Below the pieces are notes generated by a model. It saw only the letters and a list, made by a program, of their open reading frames with translations. It did not search any database and was not told the DNA's origin. The position numbers and the translations under genes were made by a program. Shown here in pieces: positions 1 through 12,659 of a stretch of DNA of 64,000 nt. Location: NCBI GenBank assembly GCA_031308135.1, contig JAHLJT010009419.1, positions 64,336,540 through 64,400,539 of the forward strand, read 5' to 3'. The stretch comes from Acheta domesticus. Lineage: Eukaryota > Arthropoda > Insecta > Orthoptera > Gryllidae. Each line of letters begins with the position of its first letter. Within the stretch, counting starts at the first letter, position 1.

Positions 1-660
1 GATCACACAAACTCTCACGATCACACAAACTCTCACGATCACACAAACTCTCACGATCACACAAACTCTCACGATCACACAAACTCTCACGATCACACAA
101 ACTCTCACGATCACACAAACTCTCACGATCACACAAACTCTCACGATCACACAAACTCTCACGATCACACAAACTCTCACGATCACACAAACACTCACGA
201 TCACACAAACACTCACGATCACACAAACTCTCACGATCACACAAACTCTCACGATCACACAAACTCTCACGATCACACAAACTCTCACGATCACACAAAC
301 TCTCGCGACCACACAAACTCTCGCGATCACACAAACTCTCGCGATCACACAAACTCTCGCGATCACACAAACTCTCGCGATCACACAAACTCTCGCGATC
401 ACACAAACTCTCGCGATCACACAAACTCTCGCGATCACACAAACTCTCGCGACCACACAAACTCTCGCGACCACACAAACTCTCGCGACCACACAAACTC
501 TCGCGACCACACAAACTCTCGCGACCACACAAACTCTCGCGACCACACAAACTCTCACGACCACACAAACTCTCACGACCACACAAACTCTCACGACCAC
601 ACAAACTCTCACGACCACACAAACTATCACGATCACACAAACACTCACGATCACACAAAC
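1..660. repeat. 18-bp satellite/minisatellite array, truncated by the window edge
   Basis: About 36 head-to-tail copies of an 18-base unit (GATCACACAAACTCTCAC). Variants come in blocks: CTCAC units to about 300, CTCGC units with GATC to about 450, CTCGC with GACC to about 550, then CTCAC with GACC. Single units with ACACTCAC occur near 190-215 and 640. The final units near 660-720 are degenerate. The left end lies outside the window. No open frame of interest. Confidence 0.97.
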
Positions 661-721
661 TCTCCCGTCAACGCTCACGAACACATCATTTCTCACGCTC
701 ACGCTCTCACCAACGCTCATT

Positions 722-1075
722 TCATGCACACCGAGGTGGTCCCGCCTTCCCCGCCCTCCAACTCCGCTCCCACCCGCGCCTCCGCCTGCCGCGCGCACGC
801 CGGTCACGTAAACAATCGCCGGTGGTTTCGGGCCCAATTAGTGGCTGGCGGCGCGGGCGGCGCTTGCCGGAATGGGCAGCCGCCCCTCCCCGCCTCTCCC
901 TTCCCCCCTCCACCCAGGCCCTTCCGGTCACTTGCGGAGTTTCCGGTAGAAGGCCGCCACAACCCAAAATCCTCCAGTCCTACTGGCGCGGTGCGTGGAA
1001 GGAACATGCTCGTTCAGCAGGAAGGGCGAAATATTTGCGCTGTGTGTGGCCATCGTCCGTATTTTTTACGTCTGT
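722..1075. other. GC/CpG-rich islet, no supported gene
   Basis: A G+C-rich, CpG-rich block in AT-rich DNA. It contains several CCGGAA/TTCCGG cores (around 868, 924 and 942), which are ETS-type motifs. Open frames on both strands come from composition and show no recognisable domain. It could be a TATA-less promoter islet, but no adjacent first exon can be supported. Confidence 0.4.
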
Positions 1076-1221
1076 GATACATTTAACCTATCAGACAGTG
1101 ATAAAGGTTTCAGTAATGTACGCCAATGGCCTCAATTTCTCAACTCTAAATGTTAACTCAGAATGAGAAATTAACATGAAAATAGATCAAACGATGGAAA
1201 GAGATTCAAGTGCTCCGTTTA

Positions 1222-1332
1222 ATACCATTACCCCTCCTCTCTCTCTCTCTCTCTCACACACTGTCTCTCTCTGTCTGTCTCTGTCTCTCTCTCTCTCTCT
1301 CACAAACACACACACACACACACACACATACA
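1222..1332. repeat. Compound microsatellite (CT)n-(CA)n
   Basis: CT-rich stretch interrupted by TGTCTG units, passing directly into a CA run near 1303-1327. Frames on both strands here read as repetitive Leu/Ser or Glu/Arg peptides and are not genes. Confidence 0.95.
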
Positions 1333-1375
1333 TACGCACACACCAAACTCCTCTAGAAGCCTTTCCCATCATTTG

Positions 1376-1655
1376 TAGGTTTCCCGGTGATTCGTCACAA
1401 TCCAACAGTGCCTCTGACCGGGAGGTCCTAGGTACGAGTTTCGACGATTCCAGGATTTTCGACATTAAGTCGTCAGCGAGATCGAATTCAGTCCCTGTCT
1501 GAAGGGGAATTCTGACGGCCGGCTGCTCTGATAGAGAGTTTTCCGTGGTTTCTTCGATCAACACCAGTCCAATGCCAGAGCAGTGCTCTAACGAACGGGC
1601 CATGAACTTCGCGTGATCTTTTCTTCCCATTCCTTGCCCTATCCTCACCCCTTAC

Positions 1656-1710
<55 letters not shown>

Positions 1711-1960
1711 CATGCCCTACATTTTCTCTCATGCCGGGAGACCGATCGGGAGCTTGTCCCGGCTAGGGCGGTGCCCCGCTAATGGGAGATACCGGATTGG
1801 GGAAACACCGCTAGCCGACAGTAGGTAGGTGCCATTCAGCGGAGAAGATTACAGCCACTTCCCCGAGGTAAAAAGCATGCACTACACTTACGGGTATAAT
1901 GAGCTTAACAGTTGGCGTGCCCGGAATCACTGAGAAATAATGTATCAATGAGCCATAATG
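1376..1960 (+). mobile_element. Full-length SINE-1 copy, plus strand, with internal (AC)n expansion
   Basis: This copy matches the reverse complement of 22565-23130 along nearly its whole length. Shared landmarks in order are GACCGGGAGGTCCTAGGTACG (a decayed tRNA B-box region), GATTTTCGACA, GTATTCAGTC-like sequence, CCGTGGTTTCTTCGATCAAC, AACGGGCC, CCTATCCTCACC, CGGGAGCTTGTCCCGGCTAG, GTGCCCCGCTAATGGGAGATA, GGGGAAAC and CCCGGAATCAC. Where the other copies have only ACACCTTACACTTATATGCA-like sequence, this one carries about 50 bases of (AC)n at 1658-1707. The A- and B-box region is damaged, so it is probably not transcribed by Pol III now. Confidence 0.8.
1658..1707. repeat. (AC)n microsatellite inside the SINE-1 copy
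   Basis: About 24 uninterrupted AC dinucleotides. They lie at the short CA-rich spot present in the other SINE-1 copies, so the microsatellite grew from element sequence. Confidence 0.93.
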
Positions 1961-4900
1961 TAACACAAAATATCACTTTGTAGGTGCTTGGAGGAACGCG
2001 ATCGATCAAACAATTCAGAAGGAATATTTGCGATGGGGGCTAAGAGGTAGGCTAACTAATGCAGCACATCATCCGTATTCAGAGGAGGGAAGTGAAGGCT
2101 CTGTCTCCGGCTGGTAGTAGAAAAACTTGTTCCCCCAGTTTTCCTGTAAATGTCGACAACTCATTTAAGCGGAAAATTGCGTTCTTTACAAGACGTCGTT
2201 CTATGCTGTTCTTACGATTCTTCTCCCTTCTCTTTCTGGTGTGTACCTCCCCGTCCACATTCCCTCTTTCTTCTGTGTTTTCATTACTGCTAATGTCTGC
2301 TATGTCCTTTTACTTTTTCATTTATATTTAATTTTCACATCAGAATTATGTGATTCAGTGCTCATACTAGATGTAGGTCAAGAGCCACTACTTCCTAAGC
2401 GTCCCCGAGCTCTGAAGTTTTGCTTCACTATCATATTGTTTCGTGGAGCTGACCATGAGAGTTGCGAGATATCGTGAAGATCGTCTAATTGGAATTTCAC
2501 TTCAGAGGAATATAACGGTAAGAAGTACCAAAAACGTTTTATGAGTCCTCACTAATTACAGTACAGGCATATGAATTTCATTGTAATAATTAATCATCTA
2601 CAACCTGGGAAAACGTTGACCTGAGAGGGACCATGGATTTCAACGTCCGAGATTCGTAGAAGGCACTCTCCGTAATATCTAGAATCAAATGTGCGCCATG
2701 TACTTCATTTTTTTATTTTCTCTTCCGCGTAAAAGTTTTCAAATAAGAGAATACGCTGAGTCATAATCTTCTTTCATAATTCCTTGATTATTTTAGGTGG
2801 TTTTGAATCAAAGTAATAATCAAAATGTTTGCTAGACGATATGGTCTTATAAGAGAATTCATGGAAATATCATGATCTTTACAGAGAATTCATTCGGTGC
2901 AAAAATGTTGCCCGAGAAAAAAGCTATAGAAATTTTTTAAAATTTTTATAAAATGTAGCTTTGAGTTATCACACCAGAAACAAATAATCTTTGTAATATA
3001 ACAGTAAATTAAATTAATTATGTCTGCTTGCTAATGCTGAATAGTCACCAATCTATTAAAAATATGAATGAACCAAACTTTCGTGAGGTTGTCCCATATC
3101 CATCTTACCTCGCATCAAACTTTACCTTAACGCAATTATGCTCAGTTACAATCATTTATTTATTCATAAGTTTATATTAATTTGTGTAAGGGATTGAAGT
3201 ATGAGGATAGTTGAAGGACTATCGAATAACGTACAGTACATACTAATAATAATCGTACCTCAAAATAGTCTTCAACATGATCTGAATGAGAATTGTTGAT
3301 TATACCGAAGACGCCATCTCGTAACCATAACTCAACCAGTATGAACTTACCAGAACCAACTTGAATTATTTAATACAAAACCGTACATTCACACAAACTT
3401 AGAATATAGGATGTAGCACAAAATAAATCATATATTTTTCGCAGTTAGTTAATTTTATTTTAGTATATCTCTGTCATTTTCTTAATTTCCTTACACAGGT
3501 AATATAAAAGGCGAAGGTATCGTGTCTGTTCTTCAATGAAGGCTAAAAGGTTTCAACTGGAATTGCCTTCAGCTCCTTTGTTACTGGTTCTGAGGATTAT
3601 GTCGACGAAAATTAATACCAAAGTGTGTTGTTCACCACAGTCGTACAGACAATCACGGAAATACAAAGGCCACGACGCTACTGAAATCATTTTTCGTTTA
3701 AAACAAGTTAATGAATATGTTTTGTTGAGAGTACTCTCAAATTGGAGCATCCAAGTTTACAGAATTTTCGAGCTGACGTTAAGCGATATTTCCCTAAACC
3801 TTTCAAAGACGTCTTTAAAAATTTAGTTCACAGATTATCCTTATGGCACGAAATTTAGGTGAACCATTTCTGAACTATCTGAAAACAAATGAGCTTCGAT
3901 TTAACCTTCCATTTCTCATTCGAACTTTCTTGAATCAATGCTTTTCAATCAATTCTTTAGATTGCTTTCTTTAAAATTTTTTTTTCCTGGGGACTCGTTT
4001 TTAAATTCTCGAACTTACAGTTTCACCACGTTTTACACTAAATTGGCAAACCGTTTCTCCAAATAACGCTTTCCTATTTTCACCTTCCACATTCTTTAGG
4101 ACTTCGTATTTCTTCATCTTTAAAATGTACAGCCAAGGCGACTGCTTTTGTCCGTACTCAAACATTTTTCAAAGCGTCCTATTTACTTTTCCACTGTCCT
4201 GCATGATTACATCTTTATGCTTGTATTTCTTTTCCCTTCCTACGACCTCCTGTGACGTTTCTTTTCTATGACCCTTCAGTATTTCCGGCCCATTTTGCAC
4301 TTTGTGTGGTCGCTCAGTATTCTGTGTACACTACATTACGAATTACAAATATGATGTACTAGCCAAAACAGCAATAAACTTGGTATTGATAAAAATTCGG
4401 AATTTTTAAAATCTATGTGTTGAACAGAAACTTTTAGAAACTGTTTCACACTAATTACATTTTTCTTAAAAACATAAGAAATGCTTCCTTTGTGGGTTTT
4501 TAATTCAACGAAGCGTCATTGAGAAAGCCGATTTGTACGATGATATATTTTTACGTTTTTTAAGGTACAAAACATTAATAGAATTCATATTTGAAAAATA
4601 ATAGTGATAAATCTCTCTTCGCAATTTTAAGTGATATATACTGAATTTTGTTCTTCTATTGTTTCTCAACTAATTATGGCTCCCATTTATTTACGTGGTA
4701 CAGTTCGACGTACAGCAGAGACAAGGTTATAGAGATTTTTAGGAATTTAAACTTATAATTGTTGCTTAATCCGAAGTGAAAACTCTTAAGTGTCACCAAA
4801 AATTCTAGAAATAAGATACAAGTAGGAACGAAATAATATTAACAATATAACCGGAAATATCAATCTCGTGGCACCGTTGAACGCTGTACAACTCTGTGAC

Positions 4901-4975
4901 TACTTATGGGTTAGCATCCTTTCATTCCTTCATCTCCTAGTCTTTGTGCGACCGTCCTTTCTCCACGGGCAATTA
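1961..4975. other. AT-rich non-coding DNA
   Basis: No gene, RNA or clear transposon seen. Open frames are short, overlap on both strands and match no domain. Pyrimidine-rich patches occur near 2200-2330 and 4180-4300. Confidence 0.6.
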
Positions 4976-4979
4976 TCCG

Positions 4980-5160
4980 GTGAATTTCCTGCGTGCGCTG
5001 CCTTCACTTCCGCGGCGTGGCGCGACGCAGCGCCACCTCCTTTTCCGGCGCAAAGTAAGTCACTGGGGAGGCGCGCACGTGGGTGCGCGAGGAAGGTGCG
5101 AAAGCGGCGGCCGACGCCAACCAAGCGCACAGTGGGCCACACCTACCAAGAGGGCGATTA
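4980..5160. other. GC/CpG-rich islet
   Basis: About 180 bases rich in CpG (GCGCGCACGTGGGTGCGCG near 5069) between AT-rich flanks. It contains an E-box CACGTG. Frames on both strands are compositional. A promoter or an old GC-rich repeat are both possible. Confidence 0.35.
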
Positions 5161-5420
5161 ACTGAAATATTCAATCCAAATTTTCCGCTCTTTCGAATTG
5201 CTAGAAATTGATGGACTATTTGGTTGCTTATTGTGTTTTTCACAGAGCACTAAATTATTTGGTGCGTTTATTCAATTAATCCTTCAAGTATTCAGTTAAT
5301 ACTTCCTGCAACTTCCTTCGAAAAAAAAGTGGACTATTTTTTGGTTATTATGCTTTTCACTGAGCACTAAATTATTGGGGGTGTTGATTGGAATATTCAA
5401 TCCACGTTTCCGTCGAAGAA
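5160..5420. repeat. Imperfect tandem duplication, about 125 bp period
   Basis: The phrases TGGACTATTTGGTT (5213) and TGGACTATTTTTTGGTT (5330), and TTTTTCACAGAGCACTAAAT (5237) and CTTTTCACTGAGCACTAAAT (5351), recur in the same order. Flanking copies of GAAATATTCAATCCA (5163) and GGAATATTCAATCCA (5390) also recur. An old local duplication. Confidence 0.7.
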
Positions 5421-7679
5421 ATTGTGTAACTAATTTCAAAATTTTTCTATTCTTTATTGAAACATTGCGCTTCTAGGCCAAATTCATGAACAAAATTAAA
5501 TGCACACCCTTATTTCGCGTTTCGTGCAAGGCGTAACAATATTATAGTGTTATAAAGCTAAATAATTATTGTTCAATAGCTACTAACAATAGTTTATTAG
5601 CACGTTAAATATGGTTGAAGTTGTCAGTTCTGAATGAAATATTAATCATTAGAGCCGTGGCATTTCATAAAAATTGCGGAGGACTGCCATACAAAGTTAC
5701 AGGATGATTTTGTTTACTATAGCGTATTGCTACAGCCTTCTTTACTAATCAATTGAATAAAACGATGAATATTTTGTCGTGTATAGCAATCTCTCTGGCT
5801 AAGAATTGTCATAGCCAGGAAAGCAATTCATCCAGCCAAAGCGAGTAAAAATATATATTTTTGTGATTTTAAAGCAAGCATTTCAATCAATGAAAAATAA
5901 AAACCATATTGTAGTCGAATGAAAAATATTAATTGGCAATAAAATCATCTTCAATAAATTTTATAATTTTTATTGTATGTAGGAGCATCTTATGTTTTTC
6001 ATTTAAATGTTCAGAGACGTCCCAGTTTCACCCCACAAATATATTAAATCAAATATATCAAATTGTCTATTTAATGAAAGATCACACAAAAGTTCTAATC
6101 TTTGCAAACATGGTACTTATTTACATTCTTCTAAAGCATTAGCTCGTTTTTGATAAATAGTTTACTTTCTATACTCTACTTTGACAAGTAAGCTGATAAT
6201 AGCTGCTTTTAAAGACACATTATTTTATTCCATCCAAACGAATTACGAACTACAACTTCTTTGACTCCTCTTTCCTCAATTCACTGTCTGAAAAAATTAG
6301 CTTTTCTGAATAAATTTTTCTTCATTAATTTGACCGATTACTTGTTCTTTTATTCCCATACTTCCATGAATACGAGAAAAATTATTGGAAATTTTTACCA
6401 CACGAGTCGTTGTTTTTCTAGTTATGATAATAGAATAATAAATTATAAAAATGCAGACATACTTCTTACATAATCATTTTAGTGTGATGTGCTACTCAAT
6501 TGCACCGACAGAAGTCAAAATGATTGTCCCCACTTCATATATTTTTCGCAAAAGATTAAAATGTTTCCATTTCTAATTATATTTGTGGTGAAAGAAATCT
6601 CAAAGTTTATGTACGAACTTAGGCTGTTGTGTTAGTTGCGCTGGCTTCCGCCAGGAAGCAGTACACCAGAAATGACATTAATGGTGAACGGTGGACATCA
6701 TTCACCGTACTGCTACAATTGCATTCCGTCACGTCAGTCATTATTGTACAACAGTATTTTCATTGAGGATTTGAAATTGACTGACCATCAAGTCAATCAA
6801 TTCAAAACTACAAGTTTCAAGACATGAGATTCATTTGCCAAGGAAAACCTATCGACAGGCAGTCGGATGAGAAAAAACAGTGAAGTGTTCATGCCCCTCA
6901 TAAATACGGAATCCATAAAAAGTCCAGAAGAAATTATCCTACAAGAGAATTGCCCGCCACTACATCACTAACGTAATGCACGTGATTATTTCAATGACCT
7001 ACTGAATCAGCAGTGCATTGACTACGCTATTGCACGAGATCACAAATAAGGAACAAACATTTAAAAGATGACACAGTAAAATTTGAGTTCTTCTGTTTTT
7101 TTTTAACCTAGAAGCTTATTTCCAGAAAAAAGAAACAGGGAATGTCTTACAATACATTACTTAGTACTCTAATCGAGTTAAAGGTGGTGTTGAAAAGTGT
7201 AAAATTTCTTGCTGTAATTTTAATTTTTATTAGAAAACATTGAGTTAGGTGTGTCATGTTTTGAATGATTGCTTCTCAAATATGACATTCTGGCCAACAC
7301 GATCATCAGCTAGTTGCAGGTGAAAATCAGTGCAGTTCAGGTCCAAATTCACACCATTATGCTAGGACGAGGTTGGTAGGACCTCATCATGCTAGGATGA
7401 GGTTGCATTATAGGCAGTTATTATGTGTAACGTAAGGAGTGAATCCCACATTGAACACTCATAATAATAGTTATTTCAATTAATACAGCAATGTAGGCTT
7501 TCACGCCTGAATTTACTATTAAAATTACCCACTGAAAATATTTTTTGCCCAGAATGGGCACAGAATCTCCGATAGACCACGACCATTCAGTCCGGAAGGT
7601 AATTTTAATAATTATTTCACTTGTTCTTTTGTCTTTGTTAACTCCGTCGCCGTTCATTTAATTCAACGCAAGTAACTGT
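5421..7679. other. AT-rich non-coding DNA
   Basis: No supported gene. There are several short open frames (for example near 5933-6142 and 6261-6473) with AT-driven composition and no domain. A short repeat, TGCTAGGACGAGGTT / TGCTAGGATGAGGTT, occurs at 7359 and 7389. Confidence 0.55.
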
Positions 7680-7985
7680 GCAGTAACGCCATTTCGACTC
7701 GCTCTGTATTCGGGCCCACTGTGGGCGCGGAAGGCGAGTGACGCGCGCAGGGTTTTGCGCGGGGCGATTCCGTTAGCCCAGAGAAAGTCCGGCCTCGCGC
7801 CGAATCGGCGAAGCGCATCGACGGCGCCGAAGCCCCGACGCCGCGCCGCGCCCCTCAACCGCCCACTCCACTCAACACCCTTTGCGTACGGCGTTAAAGC
7901 GCTCGCGACAAGGCTCTCAAAGGGGTCGGCAGTGAACCAGAACGTAGAGAGCAAGGCATCCTGGAACTAATGATACATGCGCTTT
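7680..7985. repeat. GC-rich block ending in a unit of the ~245-bp repeat
   Basis: The block is CpG-rich to about 7870. From about 7855 it carries the landmarks of the array further right: CCACTCAACACCCTTTGCGT, GGCGTTAAAGCGCTCGCGA, CTCTCAAAGGGGTCGGCAGT, AAGGCATCCTGGAACTAATG and ATACATGCG. It is therefore an outlying unit of the array at 8655-12010. Long frames on both strands reflect composition. Confidence 0.6.
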
Positions 7986-8147
7986 TTCCTATGCAAAGGT
8001 GAAAATGACGCCCTTGAAAAGTAAATTTTCTAGAGCACCCGAAAAAAATATTTTGAAGAAAATTCTTCCCGCGGTAAAAACAAAAGTGGCTAATAACATG
8101 AAAGGTGAAGTCTCTGCACTCATCACGTTCATAGATATTTCAGATGA

Positions 8148-8345
8148 ATTGATTGATTTTTTGGATGATGGTTTGATTGGTGATTCCGAGAACGTCAATT
8201 GCTAAGGGCATTATTCCCATAAGTGTAGTGCATTATTTTGCTGAGGATATGATGGTGATCTTCCCCCTTTGAATAGTGAGATCCTGCACCGACCTATCGT
8301 CGACTATAGGAGTTTCCTTAACCAGGTAACTCCCACAACAGGTAC
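8148..8345 (-). mobile_element. SINE-1 fragment (3' part), minus strand
   Basis: Matches 22570-22770 with the same order: a GATTGATT tail, TGATTCCGAG, GTCAA, CCC(A)TAAGTGT, GGTGATCTTCCCCC, GAGATCC, ACC..CGTCGACTA, GGAGTTTCC and AACTCCCAC. The tRNA-like head is missing. Confidence 0.7.
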
Positions 8346-8654
8346 AGCGTATAATTAATAAGGCCTCTCAATAAAATACACTTGTACACCAATAAGCACA
8401 TCATGCAAAATAGACATTCTGGCAGGCTGGAATCTCGTAAATGTATCAATTATTTTTGCCTACCTTTTTGTTAATTTTGTTAAAAAAATCTTTTGTAAAA
8501 TGTAAAAATTTTCTAATAAAATATTTTGGTGTAAAAAACACGATATTTTAAAGAATTTAGTTACATTTTAGTTTCTCTACATCAAGCAAATGAAATGGCG
8601 CACACTTAACGCCGCGCCCCCATTTATTGCCCTATTGCTTGCGCACCTACTCAA
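8346..8654. other. Short AT-rich spacer
   Basis: No gene or repeat recognised between the SINE-1 fragment and the tandem array. Confidence 0.5.
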
Positions 8655-11600
8655 GGGTTAACTAAATCGCAGGTGGACCTGGTTCATCATCCCTGACATC
8701 CGTGATAAACCATTTAAGAACATATCTTTCATCGCTCGGCCTACTTATCAATCGTACGCACCAGGTTGCCTCAAAACTCTTTGCTGTACGAGGTTTAACG
8801 TGCTCGTTCGCGAGAAGTTCTCAAAGAGGTTCTGAGGCGAGGCAAGGCATCCTGGAACTAATGATATATGCGGTTTTTTCTATGCAACGTCAACTGTGGA
8901 GGTTCTAGACAAAATCAGAGGACGGACACGTATTATTTTCTCCTGTACAGTCCGTGAGAAAAGATTTAAGAATATTTTTCGTCTATTGCCCGGCCCTCTT
9001 TTCAAACACACGCTCCAGTTCCCTGAACACTTCGAGTGCGATGTTAACGTGCTCACGAGGAGGACTCTAGAGAGTCGGCGGTAAGCTTCTGAAACTAATG
9101 ATACATGCGTGTCTTTCCTATACAGCGTCAGTTTTGAATGACTCAGGCTAAATCAGAGGTGGACCTGGATTATCATCCTCCTGACATTCGTGATATAATA
9201 TTTAAGAACATAGATCATCGATCACTCCGGTCTACCTACCATTTGCATACGCCAATTGCTTTAAACACACTTAGCATACGGTATTAACGCGTTGCAGTGT
9301 CGCGAGAAGTCTCTCAATGTCGGCGGTAAGCCAAATTTAGAGGGGAAGGCATTCTGGGACTAATGATGCCAGTGGTTGTGTCTATGAAATGTCAGTTCTG
9401 AGTTTTACACACTACGCACGCTAAATACGAAGTGGACTCCCTGGCATCCGTGATAAAATATATATAAATATTTATCTGTTACTGCCAGGCCTATTTATAA
9501 TTCGTATGGACCAGTTTCATAAACACCCTTTGCAATGTGTTAACGTGCTTACGGAAAGTCCCTGAAAGAGGCCGGTAGTAAGCAAGACTTGGACTAATGA
9601 TACATGTTGTGTTTTCTATGCAATGTCAGTTCTGAGTGCCCTAGACCAAATCAGAGGTGGACATGAATCATTATCTCCCGACATACATGGTAAAGTACTT
9701 AGAGCATTGATCTTCGGTGGCTTGGCCTACTTATCAATCGCATGTGACAGTTGCCTCAACTCTCTTTGCATAAGGTGTTAACGCGCTTGCGAGAAGCATC
9801 CGCAAGGAGGTCGACACTAGAAGAGGCTGCCGTAGGAGGAGCGAAAGATGAGTTTCTCATTTACGTGATGAACAGCAAAAGAGATACATCTCAAATCGAA
9901 AGCTCTCCCATGGCCGTGTGCGGCTGTGTAACAGATCTGAAGTCGGTGCGATGATGGCAAAGAGGTCGACATCATAGTCCTCAAAGCGGCGTTACCCAAG
10001 CTGCAAAGAGAATTTACATGGCTCTGGTCTTGGAAACGTACATCTCAGAAACTATACTTAGATACTTTAGGAAATTTATGATGAAAATGCTCTAGTTTCA
10101 CTAGTAAAAATCTCATTTCGATGGCTGACAAAACAACTCGTGTACGTAGTATTTAACAAATCACCATGTTTGGCAGCAAAATAAACCACTACTCTCATGA
10201 TAAAACCGCTCTTCAAAAAAATGACATTTTCTACGTGCCCATGGCTCGAAACCTTCGTTGCCTTCCTGCTTTTGAGAAGTGTTGCAACGAGATCGTTACG
10301 AAGAAATGGAGCAGGATTCACCAAGAACAAAGCCAAAGTTAGAACGTGAGGTACTTTGGAGCAAGTGATTCATGCGCTTTTTGCAATGAAATATCAGTTC
10401 AAGGTGACACAAATTAAGATTCAATTTTATCGTCAGACAACTATTATAAAATTTGTAAGAATTTCCGCCCTTCAACTCCGGATCTGTCCGCGGTTGCGTT
10501 TGCCGATTGCCTCAACACACTGCGTATGGAGTTAACGTGCTTGATATGGAGAGTGAGCAATAAGAGTGAAGAAGGGTACGTGAGGATTCACATCTCAAAT
10601 TAGAGAGAAAAACACTAAGAAAAAATATATGTACGCACATTTTCCAATGAAATGTCAGATCAGTTAGAAGTGCACTTGTATGAACATTCCCCGAAATCTA
10701 GGATCAAATTCCTAAATTCGTCGTTCCACCGTCCGGCTTATTCTCTAGTCGTATGCACCAGTTACACCAACAAGTAAGTAATATTTGCTTTGATGTGAAC
10801 TTTCTTGGGAAAAGACTCGCAATGAGGTCGACACTACAATATGATGCTACCGTGGGCAGAACGAGAGATATGGAACAAGACACACATTTTGTTAGTGCAA
10901 AGGAAAGAGACACATTCTCAAAAATTAAATGCTAACACCTGACCGAATGAAGCGTGGAGTGGATACACTTCCAGCAACGAAGAAGACGGCATATATAACT
11001 GTCAATCGTCTACATCACAGCCTTCAATGCAGGTATCTTCGGGGCAATGAAGAGCATTCTCAAGACTTTGGTCATAAAAGCCTATGATCTCTTATAAAAC
11101 CTTATTTTTATGCATGTTAAAAAACGTAAAGAAAATGCACTATTTAACCATCTATCTGAATTAAATAAACAATGATTCCAGCTATGAATTTTATTTTTTA
11201 TTAATAGATTTTCTTTCTCTAAGTGTGAGATCATCTTCAATATATAACATACTATAATATAAAGTACATACTTATTAATATAACAAAATATCTTGAACAT
11301 ATTTGACCGCACAACAAACGATACCGTTCAGGATAAATGGGATTCTTGAAACTGACATTTTCCTCATGTACACGGCACGGAACATACTTTACGTTTAGTG
11401 TTAACGTGTTGTCGAGAAATATTTGCAACGAGGCCGTTACAGGAAGCTGCTACTGTGGAACCGGGAATGTTATGAACAAGGATTGCATTTCCTTGTTGAT
11501 TAATAAGTAATAACACTGACACACTTAGGTATATTCTTGTTAGTTGTGTTAAAGAATATTTTTAGATTATACTATATTTTTCTACTAAAATTAGAGAAAC

Positions 11601-12010
11601 ATATTTCACAAGAGAACCGGTATGTAAAATAAAAACACACTTTCACCGTAAAATAAATGGCTCAGCTCAGTTTAAAGCCATTATCCTGCAAAAAGAAAAT
11701 GTGTTGCATGTGTCACTTTCCTTATGTACCGGCAATTTGGAGAGGAAAGGGCTCTTGGACAAAAGTACTCGTATTCAGGCACAATTTAAGTCAGCAGTGA
11801 GTTGCACCGAGTTTCACTGCCAAGGTGAATGCGAAGTAGACTGTGAATGTAGCTCTGCATAGCATCCCACAATAAGAACTTGATCCTTCGACATCTCTGC
11901 CTATTCGACAGATACATGAGCAATTGGCAGTCGAACAGTCTACTTTTGGGTTTATTACGCTTGCAAGAAGTCAACGCAAACAGATCAGCACTATCAAATG
12001 TTCCCGACAG
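8655..12010 (+). repeat. Decaying tandem array, unit about 240-265 bp
   Basis: A landmark, CTGGAACTAATGATACATG-like, recurs at about 8851, 9092, 9357 and 9593. Each is followed by TTTTCCTATGCAACGTCAGTT-like sequence and then AAATCAGAGGTGGAC. Other landmarks are CTTATCAATCGTACGCACCA, CTCAACACTCTTTGC and GTTAACGTGCTCGCGAGAAG. Beyond 9850 the units are heavily diverged, but GTTAACGTG, GCAACGAGGTCG and ATGCGCTTTTTGCAATGAAA still occur near 10270-10400, 10500-10640, 10750-10860, 11395-11480 and 11950. The array is cleanest on the left and fades rightwards. No protein-coding reading is shared by the units. Confidence 0.75.
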
Positions 12011-12655
12011 AGAAGTCAAAAATGTGCAATTAGGTCCGGATTTAATAACCGAAAATAGTTCCGATGATAGCTGACCGCTACTCTATATTTTTAAATGATT
12101 GCTTTATTACAATTAAATATGGTTGCATTATCTAAATGTGAGATCATTCAGGAATATAAAAATGTTAATGTAATTGATATAACCTAATGATGCTCAAGAA
12201 AAGTAGAATAAAATGGTAAGATGACTGGGAAAACTCCGATAAAACAAGTGTTGTACCCCACAAATTCCACATGTAGGATTCGAGATGTAAACACTGATTG
12301 AAAGAGAAAATCTCTACAGGCTACTTCACCAAAGATCATCTGAATTTCAGTGTCGGCTTAGGGTTTTAAAACAAACATTGCTCCACCTCTAAGACACCGT
12401 GTATTAAAAAATAATGTCAAAGATATATTCTATACTAACAAGACCTGTAGAAAACAGGAAAGAGAAAAGCAATGTGTACTTAAAACCTGAAAACCGAGAG
12501 AAAATCGTAAGACAAACGGAAGGTAGGTTGTACCGGAAAGCGCCCACTGTTATGAGTGGGCGGCCTCCAAGAAGTGACGCCCCTTCCCAAGAACTAGTTA
12601 GAAGGAAAAAAGGGGGCGAGGGTGAGCCAGCATTTGCGAGATTGAGAGAGGGACG
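12011..12655. other. Spacer between the arrays
   Basis: AT-rich to about 12530 with no gene seen. A perfect 8-bp stem hairpin, CGCCCACT-GTTATG-AGTGGGCG, lies at 12541-12562. Confidence 0.5.
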
Positions 12656-12659
12656 GCGT

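Noticed and set aside
1..660. CRISPR-like array
   Set aside because: Units are head-to-tail 18-mers with no unique spacers, in a eukaryotic context.
1613..1828. 71-codon plus-strand frame with a His/Thr run
   Set aside because: Lies within the SINE-1 copy and its AC microsatellite.
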